From Bifidobacterium biavatii DSM 23969 (lineage in GTDB: Bacteria > Actinomycetota > Actinomycetes > Actinomycetales > Bifidobacteriaceae), in assembly GCF_000741165.1 (NCBI RefSeq), contig NZ_JGYN01000040.1:1-45841 (forward strand): 45,841 nucleotides of DNA, in the 5' to 3' direction. Within the stretch, counting starts at the first letter, position 1. Each line of letters starts with the position of its first letter. Below, piece by piece: positions 9,733 through 17,031 of this stretch. The notes under the pieces were generated by a model. That model did no database searches and was not told the DNA's origin. It worked only from the letters and a program-made list of their open reading frames with translations. The position numbers and the translations under genes are program-made.

Positions 9733-10032
9733 ATGGCTGCTCCGACTCCCACATCGGTCCGTCTCGATCCTGAATTGAAGCGTCAGGCCGAGGAGGTGTT
9801 TGACCAGCTTGGTTTGACCGCGAATACTGCGATTACCTTGTTTTACAAGGCAGTCGTACGCGATCAGGCCATCCCGTTCTCGGTGAGCGTGAAGCCGCTC
9901 GAGGAGTATTCGCCGGTGGTTGAAGCCATGTTGAAGATCCTCAACGAGCAGGGCGCGTTGTCCGCGCCGGATGCGGAGGATGATGGACCGGACGACGATC
10001 GTGGGGAGGAATGCTCGTCACGCGACGAGTGA
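9733..10032 (+). CDS. RelB/DinJ-family antitoxin, no adjacent toxin
   Basis: The 99-residue protein begins TSVRLDPELKRQAEEVFDQL, a ribbon-helix-helix DNA-binding domain of the RelB/DinJ type, followed by GLTANTAITLFYKAVVRDQ. The acidic C-terminal tail (DAEDDGPDDDRGEE) is longer than usual. AAAGAGG precedes the start. Such proteins bind an operator upstream of their own gene and neutralise a YafQ/RelE-type toxin. No such toxin gene lies next to it; the overlapping gene is a sortase. It may therefore act as a plain repressor of the sortase operon or as protection against toxins on other elements. The small inverted repeat ATGCT/AGCAT at 9689-9702 is a candidate self-operator. Confidence 0.75.
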   Translation: MAAPTPTSVRLDPELKRQAEEVFDQLGLTANTAITLFYKAVVRDQAIPFSVSVKPLEEYSPVVEAMLKILNEQGALSAPDAEDDGPDDDRGEECSSRDE

Positions 10033-11140
10033 GCCGAGGAATGCCGTTGCGCACAGGACTGTCGGAGCGTCTTCGCATCGACGTGTTCGCCGTGTAGGGC
10101 CGGCGGAACGTGTTATTGACGTGTTGCTCGGAGTGATCGCCCTAACGTTCCTGTTTACCGTCACTCAATTTGTCTGGCAGTATTGGGGAGCGTCGTTCGA
10201 CACGGTGTCCACGACGAAACGGATCGAGACCGAGCATCACTGGAAGGTGAGCAAGCCCGTGAAGGTCACCTCGACGACCAGGGTGGCCGAACCGCGCTAT
10301 TCGGAACCGCCGGCGGAGGCGGAACCGAAATACGGGGACGTGATTGGTCATATCTATATTCCACGTCTGGGATCCGATTGGGATCGGCTGATTCAGGAGG
10401 GGACCGGCATTGACGTGTTGAATAACTTAGGGCTTGGTCATTTCGAGAACACGAGCATGCCGGGGCAGTTGGGCGTGACGGCGTTTGCCGGGCATCGACA
10501 GCCGGTGAATTTATGGGCTCTCGACACCGTCGTTAAGGGGGACGCGGTCGTCATTCGTACCGAACACTACTGGTATGTGTATCGGATAACTAGGCTTGAG
10601 ATCGTAGACAAGACTGACACGAGCGTTCTTGACCCGGTTAGTGGGGAACGTACGCTGGTTTTGTCGACATGCGATCCGAAATGGGTTGCCGTTGACCCGC
10701 AGAACCGTCTGATCGCCCACGCTGTTTTCGACTATTGGTCTCCCGTCTCGGACGGTACTGTGCGTGAACTGACTGGTCCTGCGGATACGAAACGCACGGT
10801 CGAATCGACCATTACCACCGTAAGCACCCGGATCGCCACGGTCACGAACGACGCTCCGGTCACGCCGACCTTGGCCATCGTTTGCCTGGGCACGTGGCTT
10901 GTCATGGATATGCTGTTCTGGCTGATTGACCGTAACCGGTCGTGGACGAGACTGGCCCGTCAAGGATGGTGGAACGTGATCGTGCTCCTGTGGCGCGTAC
11001 AGGCGGGCCCGTTGCCGGTGCGTCTGCTGCTTTCGTTGGTGATGTGGACCGGCATGGTTTTCTCATGTTTCGCGTGGGCGTGCCCTTGGGTCGCCGGCAC
11101 GATTCCGATACTGTCCACCCCGTATCCGGGCTTGGGCTGA
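9971..11140 (+). CDS. Sortase (class E-like) with C-terminal membrane helices
   Basis: The protein (up to 389 residues) joins LPxTG-type proteins to the cell wall. An N-terminal membrane helix (VIDVLLGVIALTFLFTVTQF) is followed by the sortase barrel: VIGHIYIPRLGSDW, the catalytic His in AFAGHRQP (about residue 175), the catalytic Cys in LSTCDP (about 234) and the Arg in QNRLIAHAVF (about 246). After the barrel it keeps about 120 residues with two or more hydrophobic helices, not usual for class E. The start is uncertain: ATG 9971, ATG 9983 and GTG 10001 are all in frame, and all but the last overlap or crowd the antitoxin gene, so translation is probably coupled. Likely substrates are the LPFTG, LPLTG and LASTG proteins to the left. 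Whether it also polymerises pilins cannot be told. Confidence 0.8.
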   Translation: MRRMMDRTTIVGRNARHATSEPRNAVAHRTVGASSHRRVRRVGPAERVIDVLLGVIALTFLFTVTQFVWQYWGASFDTVSTTKRIETEHHWKVSKPVKVTSTTRVAEPRYSEPPAEAEPKYGDVIGHIYIPRLGSDWDRLIQEGTGIDVLNNLGLGHFENTSMPGQLGVTAFAGHRQPVNLWALDTVVKGDAVVIRTEHYWYVYRITRLEIVDKTDTSVLDPVSGERTLVLSTCDPKWVAVDPQNRLIAHAVFDYWSPVSDGTVRELTGPADTKRTVESTITTVSTRIATVTNDAPVTPTLAIVCLGTWLVMDMLFWLIDRNRSWTRLARQGWWNVIVLLWRVQAGPLPVRLLLSLVMWTGMVFSCFAWACPWVAGTIPILSTPYPGLG

Positions 11141-11163
11141 CAGCCGTTTCCCCATTGCTCTTT

Positions 11164-11194
11164 AGCGCCCTACTGGTGGGGTGCTTTTCTTTTT
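11164..11194 (+). terminator. Rho-independent terminator after the sortase, interrupted by the transposon
   Basis: AGCGCCC (11164-11170) pairs with GGGTGCT (11179-11185, one G-T pair), followed by TTTCTTTTT. The transposon starts inside the T-tract at 11195. The rest of the tract resumes at 15411, so the 8-base target duplication TTCTTTTT is part of the old terminator. Confidence 0.65.
11187..11194. repeat. 8-base target-site duplication, left copy
   Basis: TTCTTTTT lies directly before the transposon's first base and is identical to 15411-15418 directly after its last base. Eight bases is the usual duplication for the IS1595 family. Confidence 0.9.
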
Positions 11195-11219
11195 GGCTCT
11201 GTTAGACCGAGGTTGACTT
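11195..11219 (+). repeat. Terminal inverted repeat, left end of transposon
   Basis: The 25 bases starting GGCTCTGTTAGACC match the reverse complement of 15386-15410 with one mismatch (G here, A there, at 11209). Confidence 0.92.
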
Positions 11220-11260
11220 TTTGACTTGCGTCGTAGTTACCGAGTAGCTACAATGAAGGT

Positions 11261-12319
11261 ATGAGAACGGGCAAGGTGGCGCGTATAGCCGATAGGGTCA
11301 GGAAGGAACTCGGCGAGCTGACGCCGCAGGAGCGCACTCTCGCCATCAAGGCGCTGCGCGATGCCTTGTATGAGGGTTCCGCATTGGATGCAGCGACGAG
11401 TGACCCGAAGCAAATGGATGCGTGCGTGCGCTGCGGAAGCATCCGAATCATCCGCAAGGGGCATGGCCGTGACGGCTCCCAGCGTTGGAAGTGCATGGAC
11501 TGCGGACGGACGTTCGGTGTGCGCACGAACCGGGTGATGGGCATGAGCAAGCTCAAGGCGGGCGTGTGGATGCGATTCCTTGAATGCTTCGTGGATTGTC
11601 TGAGCCTGCGCAAGTGCGCCCAGCGTTGCGGCGTGTGCCTGAAGACCGCGTTCCTCATGCGTCAGCGGGTCATCGAGTGCATACGCCGGTACACGCCCGT
11701 TCTGCGTTCCGAGGCGGGCATGTCTGTCCAGTTGGACGAGACGTACTTCCGCGAGAGCTTCAAGGGCAACCATACGAAGTCGGCCGTGTTCGTCATGCCC
11801 CGCAAGGCCCACCGGCGCACCAAGTCCCTACGTAAGCGTGGCTTGTCGAAGGAGCAGATATGCGTGGCGACCGGCGTGGACGATGCGGGCCGTTCGTTCC
11901 TGACCGTATGCGGGCGCGGCGTCATCTCCAAGGACCGTGCCATGAGCGCATTGAAGCCCCATATCGGACGCGGCACCGACGTGCTGACCGACGGCGCGCC
12001 CGCCTATGTGAAGCCATTGGCGGAACTGGGCGCGAATCTCACGCAAACCGATGCCGGCGATCATGCGATCAACCGGGTGAACACATTGCATGCCCGGTTG
12101 GAGGATTTCATGTTCGGCTTCCACGGCGTATCCACGAAGTATCTGCAAGCCTACTTGGACTGGTTCCAATGGCTCGGCGCATTCACCGACGGGTTCGGCG
12201 AGACCGACGATAACCGGCTACTCGCCCGTCAGCTCGGCAACGGCCTGTACCGCATCCGCCGTCGCGACTACCAGCGCATGACACCGCCATACATGGACTA
12301 CTGGAAGAAAGCCGCATGA
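11261..12319 (+). CDS. IS1595-family (ISXO2-like) transposase
   Basis: The 352-residue protein catalyses movement of the 11195-15410 element. An N-terminal zinc ribbon (CVRCGSIRIIRKGHG...CMDCGRTF) binds DNA. The DDE-type core follows: first Asp in VQLDETYFRESFKG, second in VLTDGAPAYVKPL, then HAINRVNTLHARLEDFM with the conserved Asn, and the family signature HGVSTKYLQAYLDWFQWL. Length and motif order are complete, so it is probably active. The ribosome site is weak (GAAGGT right at the start codon). The stop overlaps by one base the palindrome that precedes the antitoxin gene. Confidence 0.92.
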   Translation: MRTGKVARIADRVRKELGELTPQERTLAIKALRDALYEGSALDAATSDPKQMDACVRCGSIRIIRKGHGRDGSQRWKCMDCGRTFGVRTNRVMGMSKLKAGVWMRFLECFVDCLSLRKCAQRCGVCLKTAFLMRQRVIECIRRYTPVLRSEAGMSVQLDETYFRESFKGNHTKSAVFVMPRKAHRRTKSLRKRGLSKEQICVATGVDDAGRSFLTVCGRGVISKDRAMSALKPHIGRGTDVLTDGAPAYVKPLAELGANLTQTDAGDHAINRVNTLHARLEDFMFGFHGVSTKYLQAYLDWFQWLGAFTDGFGETDDNRLLARQLGNGLYRIRRRDYQRMTPPYMDYWKKAA

Positions 12320-12336
12320 CATCGTGCATACGATGT
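12319..12336. promoter_or_regulatory. Palindrome between transposase and antitoxin genes
   Basis: ACATCGT (12319-12325) and ACGATGT (12330-12336) are perfect 7-base arms around GCAT. It begins at the last base of the transposase stop and lies 37 bases before the antitoxin start. A RelB/DinJ-type repressor would be expected to bind such a site and could control both itself and the downstream restriction gene. Confidence 0.5.
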
Positions 12337-12373
12337 ACAGTCGGAACAACCAAACAAAGCATAGGAGGCGCGT

Positions 12374-12559
12374 ATGGCGAGTATACCCACCACGACCATG
12401 AGGATAGACCCACAGCTCAAGGAGGAATCCAGCCAAGTGCTGGAAGACCTCGGACTCACCCTCTCCGGCGCGGTCACGATCTTCCTCAAGGCCGTCGTCA
12501 GGGAACAGGGGCTACCGTTCGACGTACGGCTGAATCAGGATAGTCATAGCGAAGAGTGA
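12374..12559 (+). CDS. RelB/DinJ-family antitoxin in the transposon
   Basis: The 61-residue protein TTTMRIDPQLKEESSQVL...LGLTLSGAVTIFLKAVVREQ is a ribbon-helix-helix protein related to the one at 9733, with the same layout but a shorter tail. GGAGG lies 5 bases before the start. No toxin gene is in the transposon; 28 bases downstream the restriction-modification gene begins. It may work as a controller protein that delays or limits expression of the restriction gene after entry into a new host, or as an antitoxin against unrelated loci. The first idea rests on position only. Confidence 0.72.
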   Translation: MASIPTTTMRIDPQLKEESSQVLEDLGLTLSGAVTIFLKAVVREQGLPFDVRLNQDSHSEE

Positions 12560-12587
12560 ACCGGCATACGGAGAAGGAGTTCAACGA

Positions 12588-15332
12588 ATGGCTTCCACGA
12601 AGAAGCAGAAGCGCGAGGCGCTGTCGGTGCAGAGACTCATCAATGAGGTACTGGTCCAGAATCTCGGCATTCCCGCCCACAATGTCGTCAACGACGCCAC
12701 ATTCCAGAAATACACTGGTTCGCTACGGCCGGACATCCTGATTTCCAACATGCCCTACGCGAATGATCCGAATGACCCGAATGATGAGAGTCGATTCGTA
12801 GGGAACCTGATTTGCTATGTGGAGGCCAAGGACATCACTTGCAAGATCAATGACTCCGACTGGAAAGACGCCATCTCCCAGGGCAAGGTGAAAGCGCCGA
12901 AACTCGGACTGCACTACTTCGGCGTCACCAACTGCAACATCACATACTTCTACAACCTCAACGGCGACCGATTGTCGTTGAACGGAAATCCCATTTCCGA
13001 ATTCCAGACGATGGACGTGCTTCGCATCATCAAGAAGCAAACGGAAACCGATGCCGGAACATCCGACATTGACATGGGCGTCGATGCGCTCACCGCCGTG
13101 AGCGAGGCGGTGTTCAACAGCAAACTGTGGCAGCTCAAGAACATCTACCGGGCCATTGACTTCGAGAACAACACGAAGAAGATCGATTTCACCGTTGGAC
13201 TTATCTCGATGGAGTACTACGAGGAGAAGGCGAAAATCGACGGAGACTTCGACGAGTCGAGGCAATGGTGGTCCACCGCGAAGGAACTGCCGGACAGTAC
13301 CATTGCGTCGGCTTTGGTGGGATACATCGACGATCTGACCGGCGACGATTCCGAATTCAAGGAATTCTCCGCCCCTGTCGAAGTAGTCAAAGCGCATATT
13401 TCCGGCAGTAACCCGTTGGTTAAGGCGAGTCAGTTGCGGGAGATCTATGATGTCGTGGACAGCATGAGACCCTTGCATGGAACCGGCTTCGATCTGTTCG
13501 GAGCGGTGTACGAGGCGTTCGCCAACTCCAAGGAGAAGAAGGATTTCGGCGAGTACTTCACCCGCCGTCACTACACGCACATCTTCGCGAAACTGCTGCT
13601 CGGGAATCGCGACCGTTATAACCCGGATGCCGAATTCACCATCATCGACCCGTTCGTAGGCACGGGAGGCATGCTTACGGAGGCTTACAAGGTACTGCGC
13701 TCCAATTTCGAGAAAAGCAACACCATGACTTGCGAAGCCAAGGAATTCCTCTCCTCGAAATGCTTCTACGGCATCGATCTTCGCAGCGAGAACGCCTCGC
13801 GATCCAAACTGAACATGTTCCTCGTCGGTGACGGGCACAACCACATCTACAGTGACGATTCGCTGATTCCGGCTAAAAAGGACGGGAAGGAAGTCATCAC
13901 CGGCAAGTCGGGCACCTACGATTACGTCATCACCAACCCGCCATACGGACAGGGCACGATTCTGGCCGACACCGTCTTCCTCAGCAGCAGGAGAATGGAG
14001 GTGGCCGCAATCTGCCGCGCCATCGACCTGCTCAAAATCGACGGGCGGGCATGCATCGTCACACCAGATGGCGTGTTGGAGAACCCGTCGTTCCAATCGT
14101 TCCGCGAGGAACTGATGCTCACTTGCGAGATTCAGGCCATAATCTCGCTGCCAAAGTTCGCGTTCGCCCCGTATACGAAGGAAAAGACGTACGCGCTGTT
14201 CCTGAAGAAACGATACGAACGGTTCCACATTGCAGACCCCGTTCAATCGAAGAGCTCCTACGAGGAACGACGGCAGAACGGCAGATTCCAGACCACGCCG
14301 ATATGGATGTACATCGTGGACAATGACGGCTTCGCGAACTCGGACAAACGGTACCCGACCCGACTCAGGGGCAATGACCAGCATTGGCTCCACGACGAAG
14401 TATCCGGCTGGGTGGACGGCGACGGCATGGAACACGTCTCGCAACTGGAGGAACGCTGGAACACCAGATACGACGATGAGGCCACATCCGGGACAACATG
14501 GCAGTCGGAGGACGGCAGTGAAGTGAAACGCCGCAAGGGCGGGAACATCACGATGAGCCTCGTCCTCAAGGATCCCTATCTAACCTTGCTTCCGGAAAGG
14601 TATCTGCGTCCCTACGACCCTCACTTCGTCACGCCGGAGGAATTCCAGCATGAACTGAGCGTCATCAAGGAAACCATCGATATCTCTCAGAGTGCGAATG
14701 ATGCAGCTCCGGACGATTCCGTCGAAGCGGAGGACTATCAGGCTCGAAACAAGCCGGTAAAGGACATTCTGGACTGCTTGAGTGGAAACACCGGGCTTAC
14801 CGAGGAACTGATCTACAACATGAGTGGTATGCCCGGACCTCGATACGAGGTTCTTACCGCATCCACTCAAGCCGACACGGCGATGGGCTTCATCCCCCAG
14901 TGCAACATACCCTCAAGCAACGGTCAGACACGCCCTCTTAAGACGTTCTCCGGCAAAGAAGGATTGCTGGTGGTACGCAAGGGCAAGGCCGGCGGAACGC
15001 GATTCCTTTCTAAGGGAAACTACGCAATCAACGATGACGCCTATATCCTCTCGGTCAAGGACAACTGCCCTTATAAAGTGGATTTGAGATGGTTCTCCAT
15101 CGCCTACAAGTCTGAATTTCTGGCCTACGCCTCCAATTCCGACAACGGGACATGGAATAAGACAGGATTCTTCGAAAACGTCACGATTGACATACCCTCT
15201 TTGGAAGAGCAACAGGAGCTTATCGACACCGTGAGTAAGGCTCAAAAACTGGCTGAGCAACTTGACCTTGCCCAGTGCAGACTCAATGCTCTCCTCAACA
15301 AGGAGATAGATCTCCCCAACACCGGCAGGTAA
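12588..15332 (+). CDS. Single-chain restriction-modification enzyme (type IIG-like: nuclease, N6-adenine methylase, specificity region)
   Basis: The 914-residue protein should both methylate and cut one target sequence. Near the N-terminus, LRPDIL (about 47-51) and YVEAK (about 77-81) fit a PD-(D/E)xK nuclease like that of HsdR. The middle is an HsdM-type adenine methylase: FGEYFTRR (about 320-327), DPFVGTGG (354-361, SAM binding) and NPPY (450-453, catalytic). The C-terminal 160 residues look like an HsdS target-recognition half: GFIPQCNI, FSGKEGLLVVRKGKAGG, IDIPSLEEQQELIDTV and a closing helix. The gene follows the antitoxin by 28 bases and is the last in the transposon. A methylase-only role is possible if the N-terminal fold is inactive. 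The recognition sequence cannot be read from the protein. Confidence 0.82.
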   Translation: MASTKKQKREALSVQRLINEVLVQNLGIPAHNVVNDATFQKYTGSLRPDILISNMPYANDPNDPNDESRFVGNLICYVEAKDITCKINDSDWKDAISQGKVKAPKLGLHYFGVTNCNITYFYNLNGDRLSLNGNPISEFQTMDVLRIIKKQTETDAGTSDIDMGVDALTAVSEAVFNSKLWQLKNIYRAIDFENNTKKIDFTVGLISMEYYEEKAKIDGDFDESRQWWSTAKELPDSTIASALVGYIDDLTGDDSEFKEFSAPVEVVKAHISGSNPLVKASQLREIYDVVDSMRPLHGTGFDLFGAVYEAFANSKEKKDFGEYFTRRHYTHIFAKLLLGNRDRYNPDAEFTIIDPFVGTGGMLTEAYKVLRSNFEKSNTMTCEAKEFLSSKCFYGIDLRSENASRSKLNMFLVGDGHNHIYSDDSLIPAKKDGKEVITGKSGTYDYVITNPPYGQGTILADTVFLSSRRMEVAAICRAIDLLKIDGRACIVTPDGVLENPSFQSFREELMLTCEIQAIISLPKFAFAPYTKEKTYALFLKKRYERFHIADPVQSKSSYEERRQNGRFQTTPIWMYIVDNDGFANSDKRYPTRLRGNDQHWLHDEVSGWVDGDGMEHVSQLEERWNTRYDDEATSGTTWQSEDGSEVKRRKGGNITMSLVLKDPYLTLLPERYLRPYDPHFVTPEEFQHELSVIKETIDISQSANDAAPDDSVEAEDYQARNKPVKDILDCLSGNTGLTEELIYNMSGMPGPRYEVLTASTQADTAMGFIPQCNIPSSNGQTRPLKTFSGKEGLLVVRKGKAGGTRFLSKGNYAINDDAYILSVKDNCPYKVDLRWFSIAYKSEFLAYASNSDNGTWNKTGFFENVTIDIPSLEEQQELIDTVSKAQKLAEQLDLAQCRLNALLNKEIDLPNTGR

Positions 15333-15385
15333 TCATAACGGGATCGTCATGCACCGAGGTAATCAGGGTGACGATCCCGTTGCTT

Positions 15386-15410
15386 AAGTCAACCTTGGTC
15401 TAACAGAGCC
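15386..15410 (-). repeat. Terminal inverted repeat, right end of transposon
   Basis: It is the reverse complement of 11195-11219 with one mismatch and ends ...CTAACAGAGCC. Confidence 0.92.
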
Positions 15411-15418
15411 TTCTTTTT
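15411..15418. repeat. 8-base target-site duplication, right copy
   Basis: TTCTTTTT, identical to 11187-11194. It was part of the T-tract of the sortase terminator before insertion. Confidence 0.9.
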
Positions 15419-15434
15419 TGCTTGCTGTTTTTGC

Positions 15435-15447
15435 CTGATCACGCACG
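15435..15447 (+). promoter_or_regulatory. Shared motif CTGATCACGCACG, copy B, before the transfer operon
   Basis: Identical to copies at 9663-9675 and 38878-38890. It lies 71 bases before the first transfer gene, in the only sizeable gap upstream of that operon. CATATT at 15469-15474 is a possible -10 element, which would put the motif just upstream of the promoter core. Confidence 0.6.
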
Positions 15448-15518
15448 CAACCCCCCAGAACATGTCCCCATATTGGGCTGGTCACAAACCAAACCAATTC
15501 CGAACATAAGGAGACGAT

Positions 15519-15794
15519 ATGGGGATTGCAGGAATCATGCTGGCGGACCGGATGGCGGAAACCCGTCTGACGTTGGCCGACGGCGACACGACGATGCTGA
15601 CCAACGTGCTCGAACTGATCACGCAGTTCGCGACGATCGGCGGCGGTATCTGGCTGGTGTGGGGCGTGGTCGTCCTCGCTGGCGGTTTGAAGGATCAGAA
15701 CGGTCCCGGCATTCAGTCTGGTATCTGGCAGATCGTGGGCGGCGGCCTGATCATCGTCGCGGCCCAGCTGTTCCGCAGCATTTCGCTGAGCTGA
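15519..15794 (+). CDS. Small membrane protein, VirB2/Maff2-like T4SS pilin candidate
   Basis: The 91-residue protein has a short N-terminal stretch and two hydrophobic helices (about 32-53 and 68-85) joined by a glycine-rich loop (AGGLKDQNGPGIQSGIWQI). This matches Maff2-type proteins of Gram-positive conjugative elements, which take the place of VirB2. It would lie in the cytoplasmic membrane or form part of the translocation channel. AAGGAGA is 6 bases before the start. It is first in the transfer operon, directly before the VirB6-like gene, the expected order. Assignment rests on size, topology and position more than on identity. Confidence 0.7.
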   Translation: MGIAGIMLADRMAETRLTLADGDTTMLTNVLELITQFATIGGGIWLVWGVVVLAGGLKDQNGPGIQSGIWQIVGGGLIIVAAQLFRSISLS

Positions 15795-15807
15795 CCGGAG
15801 GCGGGGC

Positions 15808-16656
15808 GTGGACCAGTTCGTCATCGACATGCTCAATTCGATCGGCGGGGGCGTGGACCAGTCGATCGTCGACAAGCTCTTGCAGACGCCGGCCGAATAC
15901 TCGCCGGCTTTGTATGATTTGTCGCTCAGGGTCGCCACGGTCGCGGTCAAGCCCATCGCCGCGATCGTGCTGTCGATCGTGTTCATGCTCGAACTGGCCC
16001 GCGCATCTCAAAAGGCCGACGGCGACCGGGAATTGAGCGTGCGTCTGATCGGCACGCTCATGGTCAAGGTCGCATTGGTGCTCGTGGCTGCACAGAACGC
16101 CGACCTGATGCTCAAAGCCATCGACGAGGTGGGCACGAGCATCATGGGCGGCGTCTCCTCGGTGGCCACGAGCACGGACACATCCGGAACGACCGGATTG
16201 GGCGACCAAATGGCCGACGCGGTCAGGGACGCCGGATGGGGCGGTCAGGCCGCGTGCCTGGTGCTGCTGATCATCCCGTTCCTCGCCTCCAAGGCGGCCG
16301 CGATCGTGTTCACCGTGGTTGTGATGCTCAGGTTCATCCAGATTTATCTGATGACCGCATTCAACCCGTTGCCGATTGCGTTCATCGCCTGCGAGGAAAC
16401 CAAGCAGATGGGCATCGGCTATTTCAAATCCTATGCTTCGATCGTATTGCAGTGCGTGACCCTGTGGCTGTCGATCGTGTTCTACCGCAACCTCGTTCGT
16501 GACGTCATGCGGCCCGGTTCCTACACGGAAGGCGATTCCCTGTCGGGGTGGATCGTCGACCAGTTCGGGAACCTTTTGCTCGCGTCGATCCTGCTGATCG
16601 GCGTGGTCGTCATTTCCAATGCGATCGCGAAGCGTTGGCTCGGATCCGAAGCCTGA
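15808..16656 (+). CDS. VirB6/TrbL-like membrane protein of the T4SS
   Basis: The 282-residue protein starts at GTG 15808, with GGAGGCGGGG upstream. Five or six membrane helices are visible: VAVKPIAAIVLSIVFMLELA, LMVKVALVLVAAQNA, ACLVLLIIPFLASKAAAIVF, LRFIQIYLMTAFNPLPIAF, SIVLQCVTLWLSIVFY and LLLASILLIGVVVISNAI. VirB6-like proteins build the inner-membrane part of the DNA channel. The motif F-N-P-L-P-I-A-F inside a helix is typical of this group in Gram-positive elements. It follows the VirB2-like gene by 13 bases and precedes PrgI. Confidence 0.75.
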   Translation: MDQFVIDMLNSIGGGVDQSIVDKLLQTPAEYSPALYDLSLRVATVAVKPIAAIVLSIVFMLELARASQKADGDRELSVRLIGTLMVKVALVLVAAQNADLMLKAIDEVGTSIMGGVSSVATSTDTSGTTGLGDQMADAVRDAGWGGQAACLVLLIIPFLASKAAAIVFTVVVMLRFIQIYLMTAFNPLPIAFIACEETKQMGIGYFKSYASIVLQCVTLWLSIVFYRNLVRDVMRPGSYTEGDSLSGWIVDQFGNLLLASILLIGVVVISNAIAKRWLGSEA

Positions 16657-16678
16657 CGGAGAGATAGGGAGTTTTCTC

Positions 16679-17026
16679 ATGTTGATGATGCCCGTGTACC
16701 GGGAGATTTCAACCATCGAGCCGAAAGTCTGGTTGCACATGACCTGGCGGCAACTGCTCGCCTTGACACTGATGGGCGTGTTGTGTGGCGGATCATTCGT
16801 ATGCCTGTGGTTTTTGGCCGGATGGGATCCGAACGTGGTCATGTACGTGGAAGTCCCATTGATGATCCCGTTCGCCGCGTACGGATGGTGGCGGCCGATG
16901 GGGCTGATGCCCGAGAAATACGTGGGATACATGTGGCGGCACTACATGGGCCGTCACCTGTGGTTCTTTGACGGGCCGGCGACGCCGGTCCGTCGTGCGC
17001 ACAAGCCGAGCATGAAGGAACGGTAA
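16679..17026 (+). CDS. PrgI family protein (VirB3-like)
   Basis: The 115-residue protein begins MLMMPVYREISTIEPKVWLH, the typical PrgI opening with P-x-x-I near the start. Two hydrophobic helices follow (LLALTLMGVLCGGSFVCLWF and VEVPLMIPFAAYGWWRPMG). VirB3-like proteins anchor the VirB4 ATPase to the membrane, and here the VirB4 gene follows after 5 bases. The start at 16679 is preferred over 16619: TAGGGAG lies 8-14 bases upstream, and the longer form would overlap the VirB6-like gene and add residues foreign to the family. Confidence 0.85.
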   Translation: MLMMPVYREISTIEPKVWLHMTWRQLLALTLMGVLCGGSFVCLWFLAGWDPNVVMYVEVPLMIPFAAYGWWRPMGLMPEKYVGYMWRHYMGRHLWFFDGPATPVRRAHKPSMKER

Positions 17027-17031
17027 AGAGG

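Larger units (their letters stand above)
11195..15410 (+). mobile_element. IS1595-family transposon with antitoxin and restriction-modification cargo
   Basis: The element is 4216 bases long. Its ends are 25-base inverted repeats with one mismatch, and it is flanked by a perfect 8-base direct repeat. Inside, all on the plus strand, are an IS1595-type transposase, a RelB/DinJ antitoxin and a 914-residue nuclease/methylase/specificity protein. Most insertion sequences carry only a transposase; the IS1595 family is known to include members with passenger genes. Both ends and the duplication are intact, so insertion was probably recent and the element may still move. It splits the terminator-promoter region between the sortase and the transfer operon without cutting a gene. 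Confidence 0.92.

Noticed and set aside
12723..14444. Minus-strand open frame of 573 residues opposite the restriction enzyme
   Set aside because: The plus strand carries intact methylase motifs; the minus frame has no recognisable domain.
15618..15629. Near-copy of the shared motif (CTGATCACGCAG)
   Set aside because: It lies inside the VirB2-like coding sequence and encodes a hydrophobic stretch; one end base differs. Chance is likely.
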